Counted from the stretch's first letter, positions 22,653-37,400 are shown. The stretch: DNA of 64,000 nucleotides from Neocallimastix lanati (nom. inval.) (GCA_016946835.1 JACVTC010000026.1:1239001-1303000); one strand, 5' to 3'. Translations and numbers: made by a program. The notes: generated by a model not told the origin, from the letters alone.

Positions 22653-25072
22653 TTTTTTTTTTTTTTTTTTTTATATATATAACCTTAATAAATGCCAATG
22701 TTAAATATATAATTAATAGATATCTAATATATATATATATATAAATAAAACAATGCATGTATATTTTAAACTGATAGAGAAATTTATATATATGTTTAGA
22801 AAATATATAATAATATTTCATAAAAATAATTAGATAATGATGAATCAATATGAAATATCATATAAGTTTGTTTGTTTTTACTGACAAAACAAAACAAAAC
22901 AAAACAAAACAAATAAATAAATAAGAAAAAAATATCATAAAATATTTCTTATTTAAGCTTATTATAATTTCTATTATATATATTTTTTTTTTCAATAATA
23001 ATATAATTAAAATAAACATAAATTTTATTATAAAAAAAAATTAATTAATATTGATATTTTAGATAAAAAAAATATTTATTTTTTTATTATTATTATTTTT
23101 GAAATAACTATTTTTTCAAATTTCAATTTTAAGATATCTACTATTATTTAAAGCATTATCTTTTTAAAAAAAAAAAAAAAAAGAATTTTTATTTCATTTT
23201 ATAATTTATATAAATAATAATTAAAAAATATATATATATATTATTTTAATTTAAAAACATTATTAATTGAATTAAATTAAATTATATATACGATTTTGAA
23301 AAATAATCTATCATATTAATAATTTCAAATTGATGATCCATTGATTCTCTTTTAATCCTAATCCATAAAATGAAAGAAATTAATTTTAGAAAATAATTTT
23401 TAAAAAAAAAAATAATATAAATTATATTATTTAATAAAAAAAGTTAATAATATAAAATTAGAATTGCTAATTTTTTTTATTAATATATATAGAATAATAT
23501 ATTCTAATATAATGTTTTATTTTTTTAAAAAAATTTTAAATGCTTATGCTTATGCTTAAAACTTTATATTGTTTCATTTTAAATAATTATTATAAAATAA
23601 GTAAAATATATATAACTTATATATTCATTAATATATTATTACATTAATAATTAATTTTAAATATAAAAATAATATATATTTATATATAGAAATAAATGGA
23701 TGATTAATATATTTTTAATAGTATATTTAAATTTTTATTTAATTGTGATAGTTAAAACTATTTATATATATAATTTAATAAAAAAATTATATAATAATTT
23801 TAATAATAAATTGTTTTTGTTATTGTTTTAATATTATAATAATATTAAAATATATATATACAATATTTTTTTCCGATTTTTACTATTTTTTGTTTTCTTT
23901 CTTAACAAAAGAAATATTAAAGCTTTGATTTATAATATATATATAAAACAAAAGTAAGCAATAGTTAAATAACACAATAATGGAAGCGTTAAATTTATAA
24001 AAATAACGATAAGAAATAGTAGCAATATTAAAATATAATTATAGGATTGATTAATATTTCAATATAAAAATATAATCTAAATAATATTTACAATAAATAA
24101 TATTCAAAGTTAAATAAGTAAAATTATATTAATTGACAATTACAAAAAATTTTAGATGGAATAAATAAAAATAATCCAAATAGTATATATTATTTGAGAG
24201 AGTATTATGAAGTGTAATCAAGTTAAATAATAATATTAATATTAAAAAAAGAACATATAAATAATATAATGATAAAAAGATATTTAAAAAAAAATATTAT
24301 TTATTTAATTTTATATATATATATATAAATATTAAATATTTGTTGGAAAGTAATATAAACATTTATTTTCAGAAATGAATGAAAAATATGTTATGCAATA
24401 TAAAATATGTTATAATAATGTTTATATATATATATTAAGAAATAATAAATTATATTTAATATTAATTTTAAAAAAAAAATATTATAAATAAAATAAGCAA
24501 AATTTTGAAAATTTTTTTTTATAATTTATACAAAAGTACACATATTTGTAAGATGTTATAAGAGTAATTAGAGGAAATTCATATTAATATAATATGTTAC
24601 TACTAAAAGGATATATTTATAAATGATTCTTTCTTTTTTTCTTAATAAAATATTATTTTAAAAATAAATATATTAAATAAAAATTTCTAGTTTCAAAGGA
24701 TAATGATTATATAAATTAATAAGATTTAATATATTTTAAGGAGAAAATAATAAATAGATAAATAAGTATAAAATAGTACATTTATGATATGAAATAAAAT
24801 TTTTATTTCACTTCAAAAGTCAGGAATAAATTATATATAAAAATTTTTATCATAAAAAAATCTTTTTTTTTTTTTTTTTTTATGTTTTAAAAGTGAAGTA
24901 ATAAATAATGAATCAACCATTTTTAACTAATAAATTTTTATTTTATTTTATTTTTATTTTTATTTTTATTTTTATTTTTAATTTTTATTATTCACTTTAT
25001 TTTTTTTTATAAAATAATTTTAAAAAATAAAAATAAATAATTATTGAAAAATATTATTTATGCTAAAAAGAA
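22653..25072. other. Intergenic region upstream of the PP2A gene
   Basis: Mostly AT-rich low-complexity sequence. It contains a short ACAAA pentamer repeat at 22884-22912, a T run at about 24863-24880, and TTTTTA repeats at 24940-24985. A minus-strand coding-like trace near 23285-23385 reads MDHQFEIINMIDYFSKSYI before a stop. Nothing else is recognised. Confidence 0.5.
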
Positions 25073-27118
<2,046 letters not shown>

Positions 27119-27300
27119 ATTATTAAAATTTTATATATTTTTAACAAATCAATGTTTATTTTATATAAGGTTATATAATAATAATAATAATAAATATCAA
27201 AAATATAAAATAAGATAATAATAATTAATATTATTAAAAAAAAAAAAAAAAGCGATAAAAAACAAAAACATAAAATACAAAAAAAAAAAAAAAAGAAAGA

Positions 27301-27343
<43 letters not shown>

Positions 27344-27771
27344 GAAAAACAAGGAAAAAAAAATGTAAATCATAAATAGTAGTATATTTATATTATTTAA
27401 TGTTAAAATATTTTTATAAAAGAATATTTCAAATGAAATAAAATAAAGATAATTAAATATATTATTTTCTTTAGTTGTATAACAAATATAAATAATTGTT
27501 CTTTATATATAAAATTAAAAAAGAATTATTAGTAAAATAAAAAGTATAAAAAGAAGAGAGAGTAAGAAAATTTTTTAATTATTTTTAAATAAAATAATAT
27601 AATTAAAAAAATAAAATTTATTATTATTGTCATTATTATTATTATAATTATTACTATAATTACTATTATTAAAAAAAGAAAAAAAGAATTAAAGATAAAT
27701 ATTAAAACTTATATTAATGAAAATATTATATGTTTATTATTATTAATATTTACAAAAAGAGATATAATATA

Positions 27772-27803
<32 letters not shown>

Positions 27804-27861
27804 TATCAAATACGTTTTATTTAATAAATTTAAAAAGAATAAAAAGAATAAAAATTAATTA

Positions 27862-27903
<42 letters not shown>

Positions 27904-28076
27904 CTTTTATTTTGTTTTTTTTTTATACACACACATATTTTTATCATTATTATTTTTTTTTTTTTTTGATAATTTTTTTTTATATAATAATTAAAATTTA
28001 AAATTTATTTAAAGAAAGAGTTATCGTAATGGCTAGAATTTGATTTCCATAAATTCTAGTATATGTTTTTTAAAAA

Positions 28077-28114
<38 letters not shown>

Positions 28115-28272
28115 ATTTAAATATATAAATAAATAAAATTAAAATATATAAATTGAAATACATTTTCCAGATAAAAGTAATAATAAATAACAAATTGTTA
28201 CTATAATAATACTATTTTATGGATATTGAAAAACATTATGGAAAACTGTTTGTAATTAGCAAATATTGACCA
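27119..28272. other. Intergenic low-complexity sequence
   Basis: The PP2A 3' flank is followed by A runs (for example about 27303-27342), ATT repeats near 27778-27801, a T run of about 37 at 27865-27901 and an A run at 28079-28111. No gene is seen. Confidence 0.6.
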
Positions 28273-28915
28273 ATATCAAATAGTAATGTAAACACTACTG
28301 TCACGGATATGAATAATTTAGAATCAAGTTCTGATTGTAGTAACGAAGAGTATAGCATTAATAATAATATCAATAGGAATAATATTGTTAATAATAGTAA
28401 TGATATTGATAGTGAAAATAGGAATATTAATATTAGTGATAGTGAGAATAATAGTATCGTTACTAATAATGTAGTGAATAGTTCAATTAGTGAAAATCGT
28501 TTTAATTTAAGTAATTTTCTGAACAATGAGGTGTGTAAATATATAAGTCATACGGTACAGATTATATAACTTCCTTCTTGGTGGAAGAGATACAGATAAT
28601 ATTGAATTAAAATTATAAAAAAGGAATGTGATAATTTGTTTAATAATCAAATCATTTCTGGTGATTATTCTAAAAAAAAAAAAAAATGCCATTCTTGGTG
28701 CGATCTACGGCCCTCTTTATAGAAATTATGCCTCGGGCTAGTACTCGTCAAGAGTTGTTATTCCGATGGTATAAGCGCATACTAACCAGGAGCATCAACA
28801 CAGAAAATGTAATGCAGTAAGACAGGTTAGTAGGTCCAATATCTCTGATGGAGAGGACCATAATTTCTTTCAGATAGTCAATTCAAACCCTAATCAGGAA
28901 TAAGAATTCCCTTTA
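28273..28915 (+). pseudogene. Decayed accessory gene cluster, possibly transposase-derived
   Basis: Unlike its surroundings this stretch has balanced composition. A Ser/Asn-rich frame (ATG at 28309, stop at 28567-28569) is followed by coding-like bits in shifting frames, for example AILGAIYGPLYRNYASG just before 28735. A short frame at 28728-28820 reads MPRASTRQELLFRWYKRILT and stops after 30 codons. Further coding-like sequence (SNISDGEDHNFFQIVNSNPN) continues in another frame to about 28901. The MPRAST start resembles the N-termini of fungal PIF/Harbinger-like nuclease proteins, but that is only an impression. Multiple stops and frameshifts argue for a pseudogene. Confidence 0.35.
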
Positions 28916-29078
28916 AACGGAAATCTTATAATCTGGAGGTAAGGTTCATTGAATATGAATATTTTTCTGAATTTATCTATACCCTTTATTTTGAATATTA
29001 CTTTTTATTTCACATTACTATTCTAAATATTATTATGTTCTAATTGGGTAAATAATATTTATTTATTTATTTATTTAT

Positions 29079-29325
29079 GCCATGTTGGTCCATTCGGTTA
29101 GGACGATACAGGTTACTGTAGAGGGCGGGGTTTGAATCCTCGGCATGACACCAAATAATCGGATGAGGTTTCTATCCCGGGATATCATGAGACAACACGT
29201 GATATTCATAATGATATGCGGACTTTTATATACAATAATTTATATGCAGTGGGTTTTAAATAATGATAGTTTAGTAAATTTTATTAATAAAATTAAAATA
29301 TTCGTACAATTAAAATAATAATTCT
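29079..29325 (+). mobile_element. tRNA-derived SINE-like element
   Basis: The 5' 72 bp (29079-29150) fold like a tRNA. The acceptor strands GCCATGT and GCATGAC pair at six of seven positions. The D-arm is GTCC/GGAC and the T-arm CGGGG/CCTCG pairs fully around TTTGAAT. An A box (TGGTCCATTCGG, 29086-29097) and a B box (GGTTTGAATCC, 29129-29139) for RNA polymerase III are present. The anticodon arm is degenerate (a weak TACA/TGTA stem with a 6-nt loop), so it is not a working tRNA. A non-tRNA body follows to about 29325. Part of the same body recurs at 62025-62155, which supports a dispersed element. It is preceded by an ATTT repeat. Confidence 0.72.
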
Positions 29326-29579
29326 AATTCCTAAAAATTTACAAGAGAGTCCTCTATTTCTAATATAAATAATTTAATCTATTTATAAGAAATAGGTAAT
29401 ATATTAATTATATATTCTAATATATAGAACTATATAAATTTTATATGAATTAAAGTATTATAATTATTATAATTATAATAATACATATTGAAATAAAATA
29501 ATATAAAATAATTATTATCAAAAAGATATAAATTTAATATTTAATAATTATTATTAAATATACAAATATGTTACTACAC

Positions 29580-29896
29580 ATATTTGCTTTATATCAATAA
29601 GGCTTTCCCTCAAATGATTATTTCACCCAACCCTGATACTACGCTTTGAATTGAAGCATAGACCTTGATGATTGTAAAATTTCCAATCGCCAATGATTAC
29701 ACCCACTAGGGAGGAGTTAATGATTCCGTTCTGATGCTCATGAACAATGGAGATATATGTAGGAACGTTAGGAATGCATTTCCTGGCAGTGTGTGACGAC
29801 GACTGAGAGCGACGAAGCTGTTACAGTATGCCAATAACTCATCACCTTACAGCCATAGTGGGAGATGGGTACCCATTATGTGCAAGTCTATGTTTT
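29580..29896. repeat. Unusual GC-richer block ending in a dispersed repeat (family B)
   Basis: Non-coding sequence of higher GC than its surroundings. Its last 62 bp (29835-29896) read TAACTCATCACCTTACAG, then GGGAGATGGGTACCCATTAT and GTGCAAGTCTATGTTTT. These match 33852-33916 closely. A palindromic KpnI-type GGTACC lies inside. Both copies end at the same TATGTTTT, as expected for the 3' end of a retroposed element. A long TTTA array (about 29897-29960) follows. No coding frame is supported. Confidence 0.6.
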
Positions 29897-29899
29897 GTT

Positions 29900-29958
<59 letters not shown>

Positions 29959-29960
29959 TT
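29897..29960. repeat. TTTA microsatellite
   Basis: About fifteen TTTA units directly follow the family B repeat, and may have grown from its tail. Confidence 0.85.
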
Positions 29961-30118
29961 ATTAATTTTGTGTTTTGTGTTATAGTTTTAAAAATAAAAA
30001 TTATTAATGTAATTAATAAATGAATAAGTAAATAAAGATAAAAGTTTGCAATAATTGAAGCTGTAAAAAAAAAAAGAAGTTAATATAATAAAGAATAATT
30101 CAAATTTTGAATGAATAA

Positions 30119-30684
<566 letters not shown>

Positions 30685-31140
30685 AATTAAATTGAGTTCA
30701 AGGTTTAAATCATTTAAAAAATTTTATTAAATTATGTTATTCTGATAGAGAAGATAGGTCTGTTATTATTTCCCATTTTTGTTTTTTTGACACTTCTAAC
30801 ACAAGAAGTTAATCTTATTATGTATAATTTAGAAAATTCGTATAATCTTTATCATCAATACCACTAATATATTTATCTTCCTTTTTTATAAAATTTGTTG
30901 GTTTGATATATTTCATCATAAGCTTTTTGTTGTATCTATTTATGAAAACTCTTTTTTAACAATAGTTAGGCATAATCCATCATTAACTACAGACCAAAAA
31001 AAAAAAAAAAAAAAAAAAAAAAATTCAGCCATCAATTTTTTTTCATTGTACCATTTATTTTTCTTTGCATTCCTTTCATTGCATACTTCATAAGTTATTC
31101 GTTCATCCTCAAAAAAGTAAAGAAACATACACAATTATTA
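30685..31140 (-). pseudogene. Unrecognised decayed coding fragment
   Basis: On the minus strand from about 31135, coding-like sequence reads CMFLYFFEDERITYEVCNER, then NAKKNKWYNEKKLMAEF. A 30-nt T/A run interrupts it at about 30996-31023. It resumes as SVVNDGLCLTIVKKEF and then, after a frameshift near 30955, as INRYNKKLMMKYIKPTNFIK and DKYISGIDDKDYTNFLNYT before stops at about 30820. Composition and length favour a real former gene broken by a homopolymer insertion, a frameshift and stops. I cannot name the family. Confidence 0.4.
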
Positions 31141-31365
31141 TAATGTCTATTATACAATCAAAAAAAAAAAAAAAAAAAAAAATCAGGATATGAATTATTT
31201 TTAGGATATTTCCATAATATTCAATTATAACCGCTTTTTCAAATCACCATACGATTACCTTTTTCGTAACATAATTTACTGTCTCCAGAAATTTTACTCA
31301 AATAAAAATAATTTAAAAATAATTTATATTTTCGTTATTTTTACTGTAAAATAAATACAAAGAAG

Positions 31366-31570
31366 TATGATAAATAATAATAAATAATAAATAATAAATA
31401 AATAAATAATAAATTAATAAATAATAAATAAATAATAAATAAATAAATAAATAATAAATAAATAATAAATAGATAATAAATAAATGATAAATAAATAATA
31501 AATAAATAATAAATAAATGATAAATAAATGATAAATAAATAATAAATAAATAATAAATGAATAAATGATA
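31366..31570. repeat. AAAT/AATA interrupted microsatellite
   Basis: AATAAATAAATAAT and AAATGAT variants fill the stretch. A shorter AAAT run lies at about 31665-31687. Confidence 0.85.
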
Positions 31571-32076
31571 AAAATTAAATAATAAATATTAAATAATTTT
31601 TCTTAATATATTATTATATTTATTATTTTCTTAATATAATTGTAAAATAAATACTAAGTAGTAAAATAAATAAATAAATAAATAAATATATAAAAATATA
31701 AATATGTAATGTGGATGTTTTAACTATTTGATAAAAAAAAATAAAAAACTTAAGTTTATTGTTTTTAAACTGATAGTATATTTACTGATTCAGTTTATGA
31801 AAACATTTATTTATTTTTTAATTATATTTAATCATTTAATTATTTATTATTTTTAAACTAAAAACTGACAAAAATAGTAAATAAATATTTACTTTTATTA
31901 CGATTTTATTTATTTGAGAGAACTTATTATTTCAATAATACATGATTTAATATTTATTATACTTAATAAAAGTATATTTAATGATACATTCATATTTCAT
32001 TATATTAAATTCATATTTTCGTATTAATTATATACTATTATTAAAATTAAAACTTAAAAAAAATACTTATTTTCTA
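31571..32076. other. AT-rich sequence, possible remains of an LTR
   Basis: No gene is seen. The part next to 32077 would be the position of a 3' LTR for the copia relic that follows on the minus strand, but no second copy of it is present in the window. Confidence 0.35.
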
Positions 32077-32310
32077 ATATTTCCCCTTAAATAAAATATT
32101 ATCAAAAATAATGTTTGCAAAATTAGTTATTTGAGTTTTATTATTATCTTTTGGTAAAATATCTATTATTCGTTTCAATTTTAATGTAATGAAGAATTAC
32201 ATTTTTTCTTTCAATATTTTAATTGGAATAATAATAACTAACTTTAGCAGTTTGAGTTTCTTTCTGAAAGCATAATTTTTCAACCTCAAATAATGATACT
32301 TTATTATCTC
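32077..32310 (-). mobile_element. Degenerate Ty1/copia RNase H end with polypurine tract
   Basis: On the minus strand the frame begins DNKVSLFEVEKLCFQKETQT, where copia RNase H has DNKxA..IA.....H.RTKHI. It continues through VILHYIKIETNN (copia pattern: I.L.YI.TE..) and, after a frame change, DILPKDNNKTQITNFANIIF (copia pattern: ADILTK.L). It ends at a GGGGAAA purine tract (32077-32090, minus strand), the expected 3' polypurine tract before an LTR. Stops and frameshifts show it is dead. Coding-like traces further upstream, up to about 33180 (for example NRLNKIDVRATLSVYY near 33150), may belong to the same element's integrase. Confidence 0.6.
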
Positions 32311-32566
32311 TTTATTAAAATTTAATCAACAATTTTCCTATTTTTTTATTTGAATAATTAATAATTTAATTTCAAATATTTTTCTTTATTATGGAAAATT
32401 TATTTTAAAAAAAAATTAAATTTATTAATTTATTTATTTCATTTAATTTTTTTTTTTTAATATAATTGAAAATTTTTCATTAGTAATTCTTTTTTTTCTT
32501 TTTTCGCTTTCGTAATTTTACATTCTTTTATTTTTTATTAGTTTTAGCTTATTTTTATTTTATCGT

Positions 32567-32597
<31 letters not shown>

Positions 32598-33488
32598 AAT
32601 TAAAATTTATAGAAATTTCTTTAGAAATTTTATCATAAGAAATTTCATTTACAGTACTAATTTTTAAATTTAATAATAGTCATTTTTACGTTTATTTAAT
32701 TTACACTTAAATATATAATAATTTATAATATCATTGGCAAAATACCATAAATATGATAATCATTTCATTAGATTTCATAAAGATAAAATTATATAGAGAT
32801 AAAGTTATATAAAGATAAAACTATATAAAGATAAAGTTATATAGAAATAAAATTATATATAGTTAAATATATTAAAGTATTGTGTTGTTTTATACAAATA
32901 TCATTACTTTCTTTTCGTTAAATTTAATAGAGATGCTGAAAAGATAAAGACAAAAAGAATAAATTAAATTTATAATTAAATTTTAACTATAAATTTATTA
33001 GTAACTGAATGATATTATCTTGTTAATGAAGTCTTTAATTTTACATTTGGTAAGCCTATGTAAAATATTAAATTAATCTTAATTTATTTCAATAAATAAT
33101 TGGTAAAATAAAGTATAATTACATAATAAACGGATAAAGTTGCTCTAACGTCAATTTTGTTTAATCGATTGTCTATTTTAAAATAAATTACCTTATTTTG
33201 AATTAAATAATAAATTGATAAATAAATTTTATAAAAATTTTAAAAATAATTCCTATAAAAAGAAAAAAAAAATTTTTTAAAATGAATTAAAAATTTTTAC
33301 TGATTTTCAAATATTTAGGAAAATGATATATTATTCTTAAATCAATTTTTTTTCTTTTTTTTTTTTGTATTCCCATTAATTTTAGTTATTATATTTTTTT
33401 ATCACGCATCATCCAAAAATTAAAGAATCATTTTTATCGGTTGTTCTTATTCGATTTTTAATATATTTAAAATATTAAAAGAATAGAA
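32311..33488. other. Probably further remains of the copia relic; no intact gene
   Basis: AT-rich sequence with a T run at 32567-32587 and AGATAAA..TATATA short repeats at 32777-32850. Coding-like minus-strand traces lie at about 32590-32660 (TVNEISYDKISKEISINFNY) and 33130-33180. None is intact. Confidence 0.35.
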
Positions 33489-33755
33489 ATGGAAAATTAT
33501 TCATCTGAACAATTAGATAAATTTTTTGATGAATCATCATTATTTGAAGAAGATAGAAAAAGAGAATAAAAAGAATTAGAATTATTGAATAGTATAAAAA
33601 ATAAGGATGAGGATGATATGTTGGACGAATGCTTGAAATGTAAGATATGTCAATCACGAAATGTAGATATTAGACGTATACAAGTTCGTCGTTCTGATGA
33701 AGGACCCACGGTAGTTCTCTATTGTTTAAATTGTCATAAAGTTTTACCATTTTAA
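33489..33755 (+). pseudogene. TFIIS/Rpa12-type zinc-ribbon protein with an in-frame stop
   Basis: The frame from ATG 33489 reads MENYSSEQLDKFFDESSLFE, hits a TAA at 33567-33569, and continues in the same frame to a TAA at 33753-33755. The second part carries a zinc ribbon: CKIC, then the loop IQVRRSDEGPTVVLY, then CLNC. The acidic Asp-Glu hairpin followed by Gly-x-Thr-Val resembles the C-terminal ribbon of the RNA polymerase I subunit Rpa12 (RSADEGATVFY) more than TFIIS or the Pol III subunit C11 (RSADEP). It is shorter than Rpa12 and lacks the N-terminal ribbon. Translation could restart at ATG 33618 and still make the ribbon. A broken Pol I largest-subunit copy starts 365 bp downstream on the same strand. 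Confidence 0.6.
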
Positions 33756-33851
33756 ATACAATCTTGGACGTAAATTTCTTTGAAATTATGATATAACAAA
33801 ATTATAAAAAAAATATTTTAATGTTAAAAATAATGTGACATTTATTATAAT

Positions 33852-33916
33852 TAACTCATCACCTTACAGTTAATTAATATTGGGAGATGGATACCTATTA
33901 TGTGCAAGTCTATGTT
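33852..33916. repeat. Second copy of dispersed repeat family B
   Basis: Reads TAACTCATCACCTTACAG, then GGGAGATGGATACCTATTAT and GTGCAAGTCTATGTTTT. It matches 29835-29896 apart from a few substitutions and a short insertion. Only the 3' end of the family B block is present. Confidence 0.8.
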
Positions 33917-34119
33917 TTTATATATATAATTTATGTATTGAAATATAAATGTACTAATTTTATTTTTTTATTTTTTATTTTCTAATTTATTTTATTTTAT
34001 TTTATTTTATTTTTCATATTTTAATTATATTTCTATAAAATTTTATTGAATTTTTTTTTTTTTTTTTTTATAATTAAGCAGACATATTAAAATTTAAATT
34101 ATAATTTAAAAAATTAAAA

Positions 34120-34356
34120 ATGAATATCGAAAATCCAGTATTAAAAAAAGCTACAAATGTTTCTTTTTCATTTTATACCTCAGATGAAATTAGAAATCTT
34201 TCAGTTAAACAAATTACCAATCCGGTGGCATTGGATAATTTAGGTCATCCCACCACTGGTGGTCTTTATGATTTAGTTTTAGGTCCATATGAACGTGAAG
34301 ACAGGTATATCTATATCTATTTATAGTATTCGCTTTATTCAATATAAAAATTGAAT

Positions 34357-34412
<56 letters not shown>

Positions 34413-37400
34413 TATTTCTTCTTCTTTTCGTTTTTTTAAAAAAAAATAATAAATATGGAATATAAATTAAAGAAATTTCTTATTTTATTATATTTGTATT
34501 AGTTGTCGTACTTGTGGTTTAGGTTATTTTGAATATTCGGGTCACTTCGGTCATATTGAATTGCCCGTACCATTATATAATACTATTGTTTTCAGGACTT
34601 TATATAAACTTATGCAGTCACTATGTTTTTGCTGTCATCATTTTAGAACTGGAAGAGTTAAGGTAAAAAAAAAAAAAATTAATCTTATATAAAGTTTAAA
34701 ATGTAATGAAATTTTGTTTTCACAAATAAAAAAAAAATTTTTTTTATTATAATCAAATAACTTTTATATATATGTATATAAATAATATATAATAATTTTA
34801 ATTTTTTTTTTTTTTTTTTTTTTTGAATATTTATAACATCTATAAAAACGATTATAATAAAATTGATAATTATTTCAACAATAATAAAAATTAATAATTC
34901 AATAAATGATTGTGACGGTATTTAAAATATAATAATTATAATAATTATAATAATTTTATGTATGAATAATATCATTATTAAAAAAAAATAAAATTTAGAT
35001 GGCAACTTATGTTGCTAAATATAGAGTTATATATGCAGGTTTATTAGTTGAAGCTGAAGAAATTGAGGAATTTGTTTAAAGAATTAATCCATTTAGATTT
35101 GAAGATGAAAGCGCTAAGAAAACCCCTTCATTATCAGAAGATGAAATTATAAGTGAAATTAAAAAATATACTGATGAAAAGATTACAGAAAATCCAAATC
35201 AATATATTAAATCTACTTTATTAAATTTAGAATTACATAAATTAGAAAAAGAATTTTTAAAGGATATACCATCCCTTACATGTCATAATTGTAAAGGTAT
35301 TTCTCTAAAATTGAGAAAAGAAAGATGCCATAAGATTTTACAAAAGGAATTACCAAGTAAAAGTAAGGCTATTATGAACGCAAAAGGAATTTCAATCCAT
35401 TATATAAGACAGAAACTGATGAATATTATGATTCAGATAATGACGCACATGATAAATCTGAAGGTAAATTTATTACTCCGTTAGATATTTTAAGATATAT
35501 GGAATTATTATGGAAGAATGAAAAAGAGATTCTTGATTTAATCTATGGTAAAAATATTGGTAATGGAAAACGAGAATCTTCATACAATATTTTCTTCCTT
35601 GATGTCATTCCTGTTTCTCCATCTCGTTTCAGGTCAGCTTCTAATGTGAATGGTATTGCTTATCAACATGCACAAAATGCTCACTTAGAAAATATTTTAA
35701 AACAAATTAATTATATTATTGATGTTCACCATCAATCCAAATCCTTAGAAAAAAGTGATGCTGAAGAAATTACCCAAGATAATCGTATTATTAACAGTTG
35801 GATTAATTTACAAATTTTTGTAAACACAATGCTTGATAATACTACTAATCCAAATCAATATACTAAGGATGGTATACCACTTTCTCCAGGTATTAGACAA
35901 GTTTTAGAAAAGAAGGAAGGTTTATTCCGTAATCATATGATGGGTAAAAGTGTTAATTATGTTGCACGTTCTGTTATTTCACCTGATATTAATATTGAAA
36001 CCAATGAAATTAGTATTCCACCTCCTTTTACTGTTAAATTGACTTATCCAGAAGCTGTTACCTAATACAACGTTAACGAATTACGTCAGTGTGTTATTAA
36101 TGGTCCAGATGTTTGGCCCGGGGCTACTCATGTTCAAGATTCTAATGATACTTTATTAAACTTAAAATCTCTTGATATGACTGTTAGAATGGCAGTAGCA
36201 AACCAATTATTAGCACCATCAATGGAATCTAATGATATGCAAATTCAAGCATATACAAATAAAAAGGTTTACCGTCACATTAGAAATGGTGATTATGATC
36301 GTATAAATCGTCAACCAACCCTTCACAAGCCATCTATTATGGCTCATACTGCTAGAATTCTTCCAAAAGAAAAAACTCTACGTATGCATTATGCTAACTG
36401 TAATACTTATAATACTGATTTTGATGTGATGAAATAAATCTTCACTTCTTACAAAATGAAACTACTAGAGCAGAAGCTATGCTTATTGCTAGAACTGATC
36501 TACTGATGATAGGGTTTTACGTGGTTTGATTCAAGATCATGTTTGTGCTGGTGTAGGTATGACGAGTAAGGATTCCTTCTTTGATAAAGGTGAATATATG
36601 CAATTAGTTTATGTTGCCTTAAGATGTGAAGGAGGTATTGGTGCTACAAATACAGAAGGTAATGGTAATATTGAAGATGATGTACCCATTGGTTTAAACG
36701 GTAGAGTTGTTACTCTCACACTTGCTATCATTAAGCCCTATCCAATGTGAACTGGTAAGCAAATTATTTCTACTATCTTATTAAATTTAACTGGTCATAA
36801 CAAACCATTGAATTTAGAATTCAAAGCTAAAATTCCAGGAAGATATTGGGGTAAAGTTGCTGAAGAAGAACAAAAGGTAATTGTTTGTGACGGTTATCTT
36901 GCTCAAGGTATTATGGATAAGTCTCAATTGGGTGCTTCTGCTAACGGTTTAGTTCATGCTGTTTATGAAGTTTACGGTGCATCGCACTCTGGTAATTTAT
37001 TATCTATTTTATCTCGTCTTTTAACTATTATCTTCAGAATTATCTTCAGCATACCGGTTTCTCTTGTAGAATGGATGATTTATTATTAACTCCTGAAGGT
37101 GATAAGATTAGAAAGGAAATTATTAAGATGAGTGTCATTGCTAGTAAGAAAACAGCTTTACACCACACTAATATTATTGATGAAAACGGATAATCTATCT
37201 TTAAGGAAAGTGAATATGATGATGAATTGAAGAAACATTTAGAACATATTATTCGTTCGGATGAAAGTCTTGCTAATTTAGATGGAAGTATAAAGGTAAG
37301 TTCAACAGTATTACTTCTGAAATTATTTCTTTCTGTATTCCAAATCATCTTTACAGAAAATTCCCAATTAATAACATGTAAAAGATGATAGTTTCTGGTG

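Noticed and set aside
29079-29150. A functional tRNA gene
   Set aside because: Acceptor, D and T arms fit, but the anticodon stem is weak and its loop has six instead of seven bases. The sequence is joined to a repeated body, so a SINE head is the better reading.
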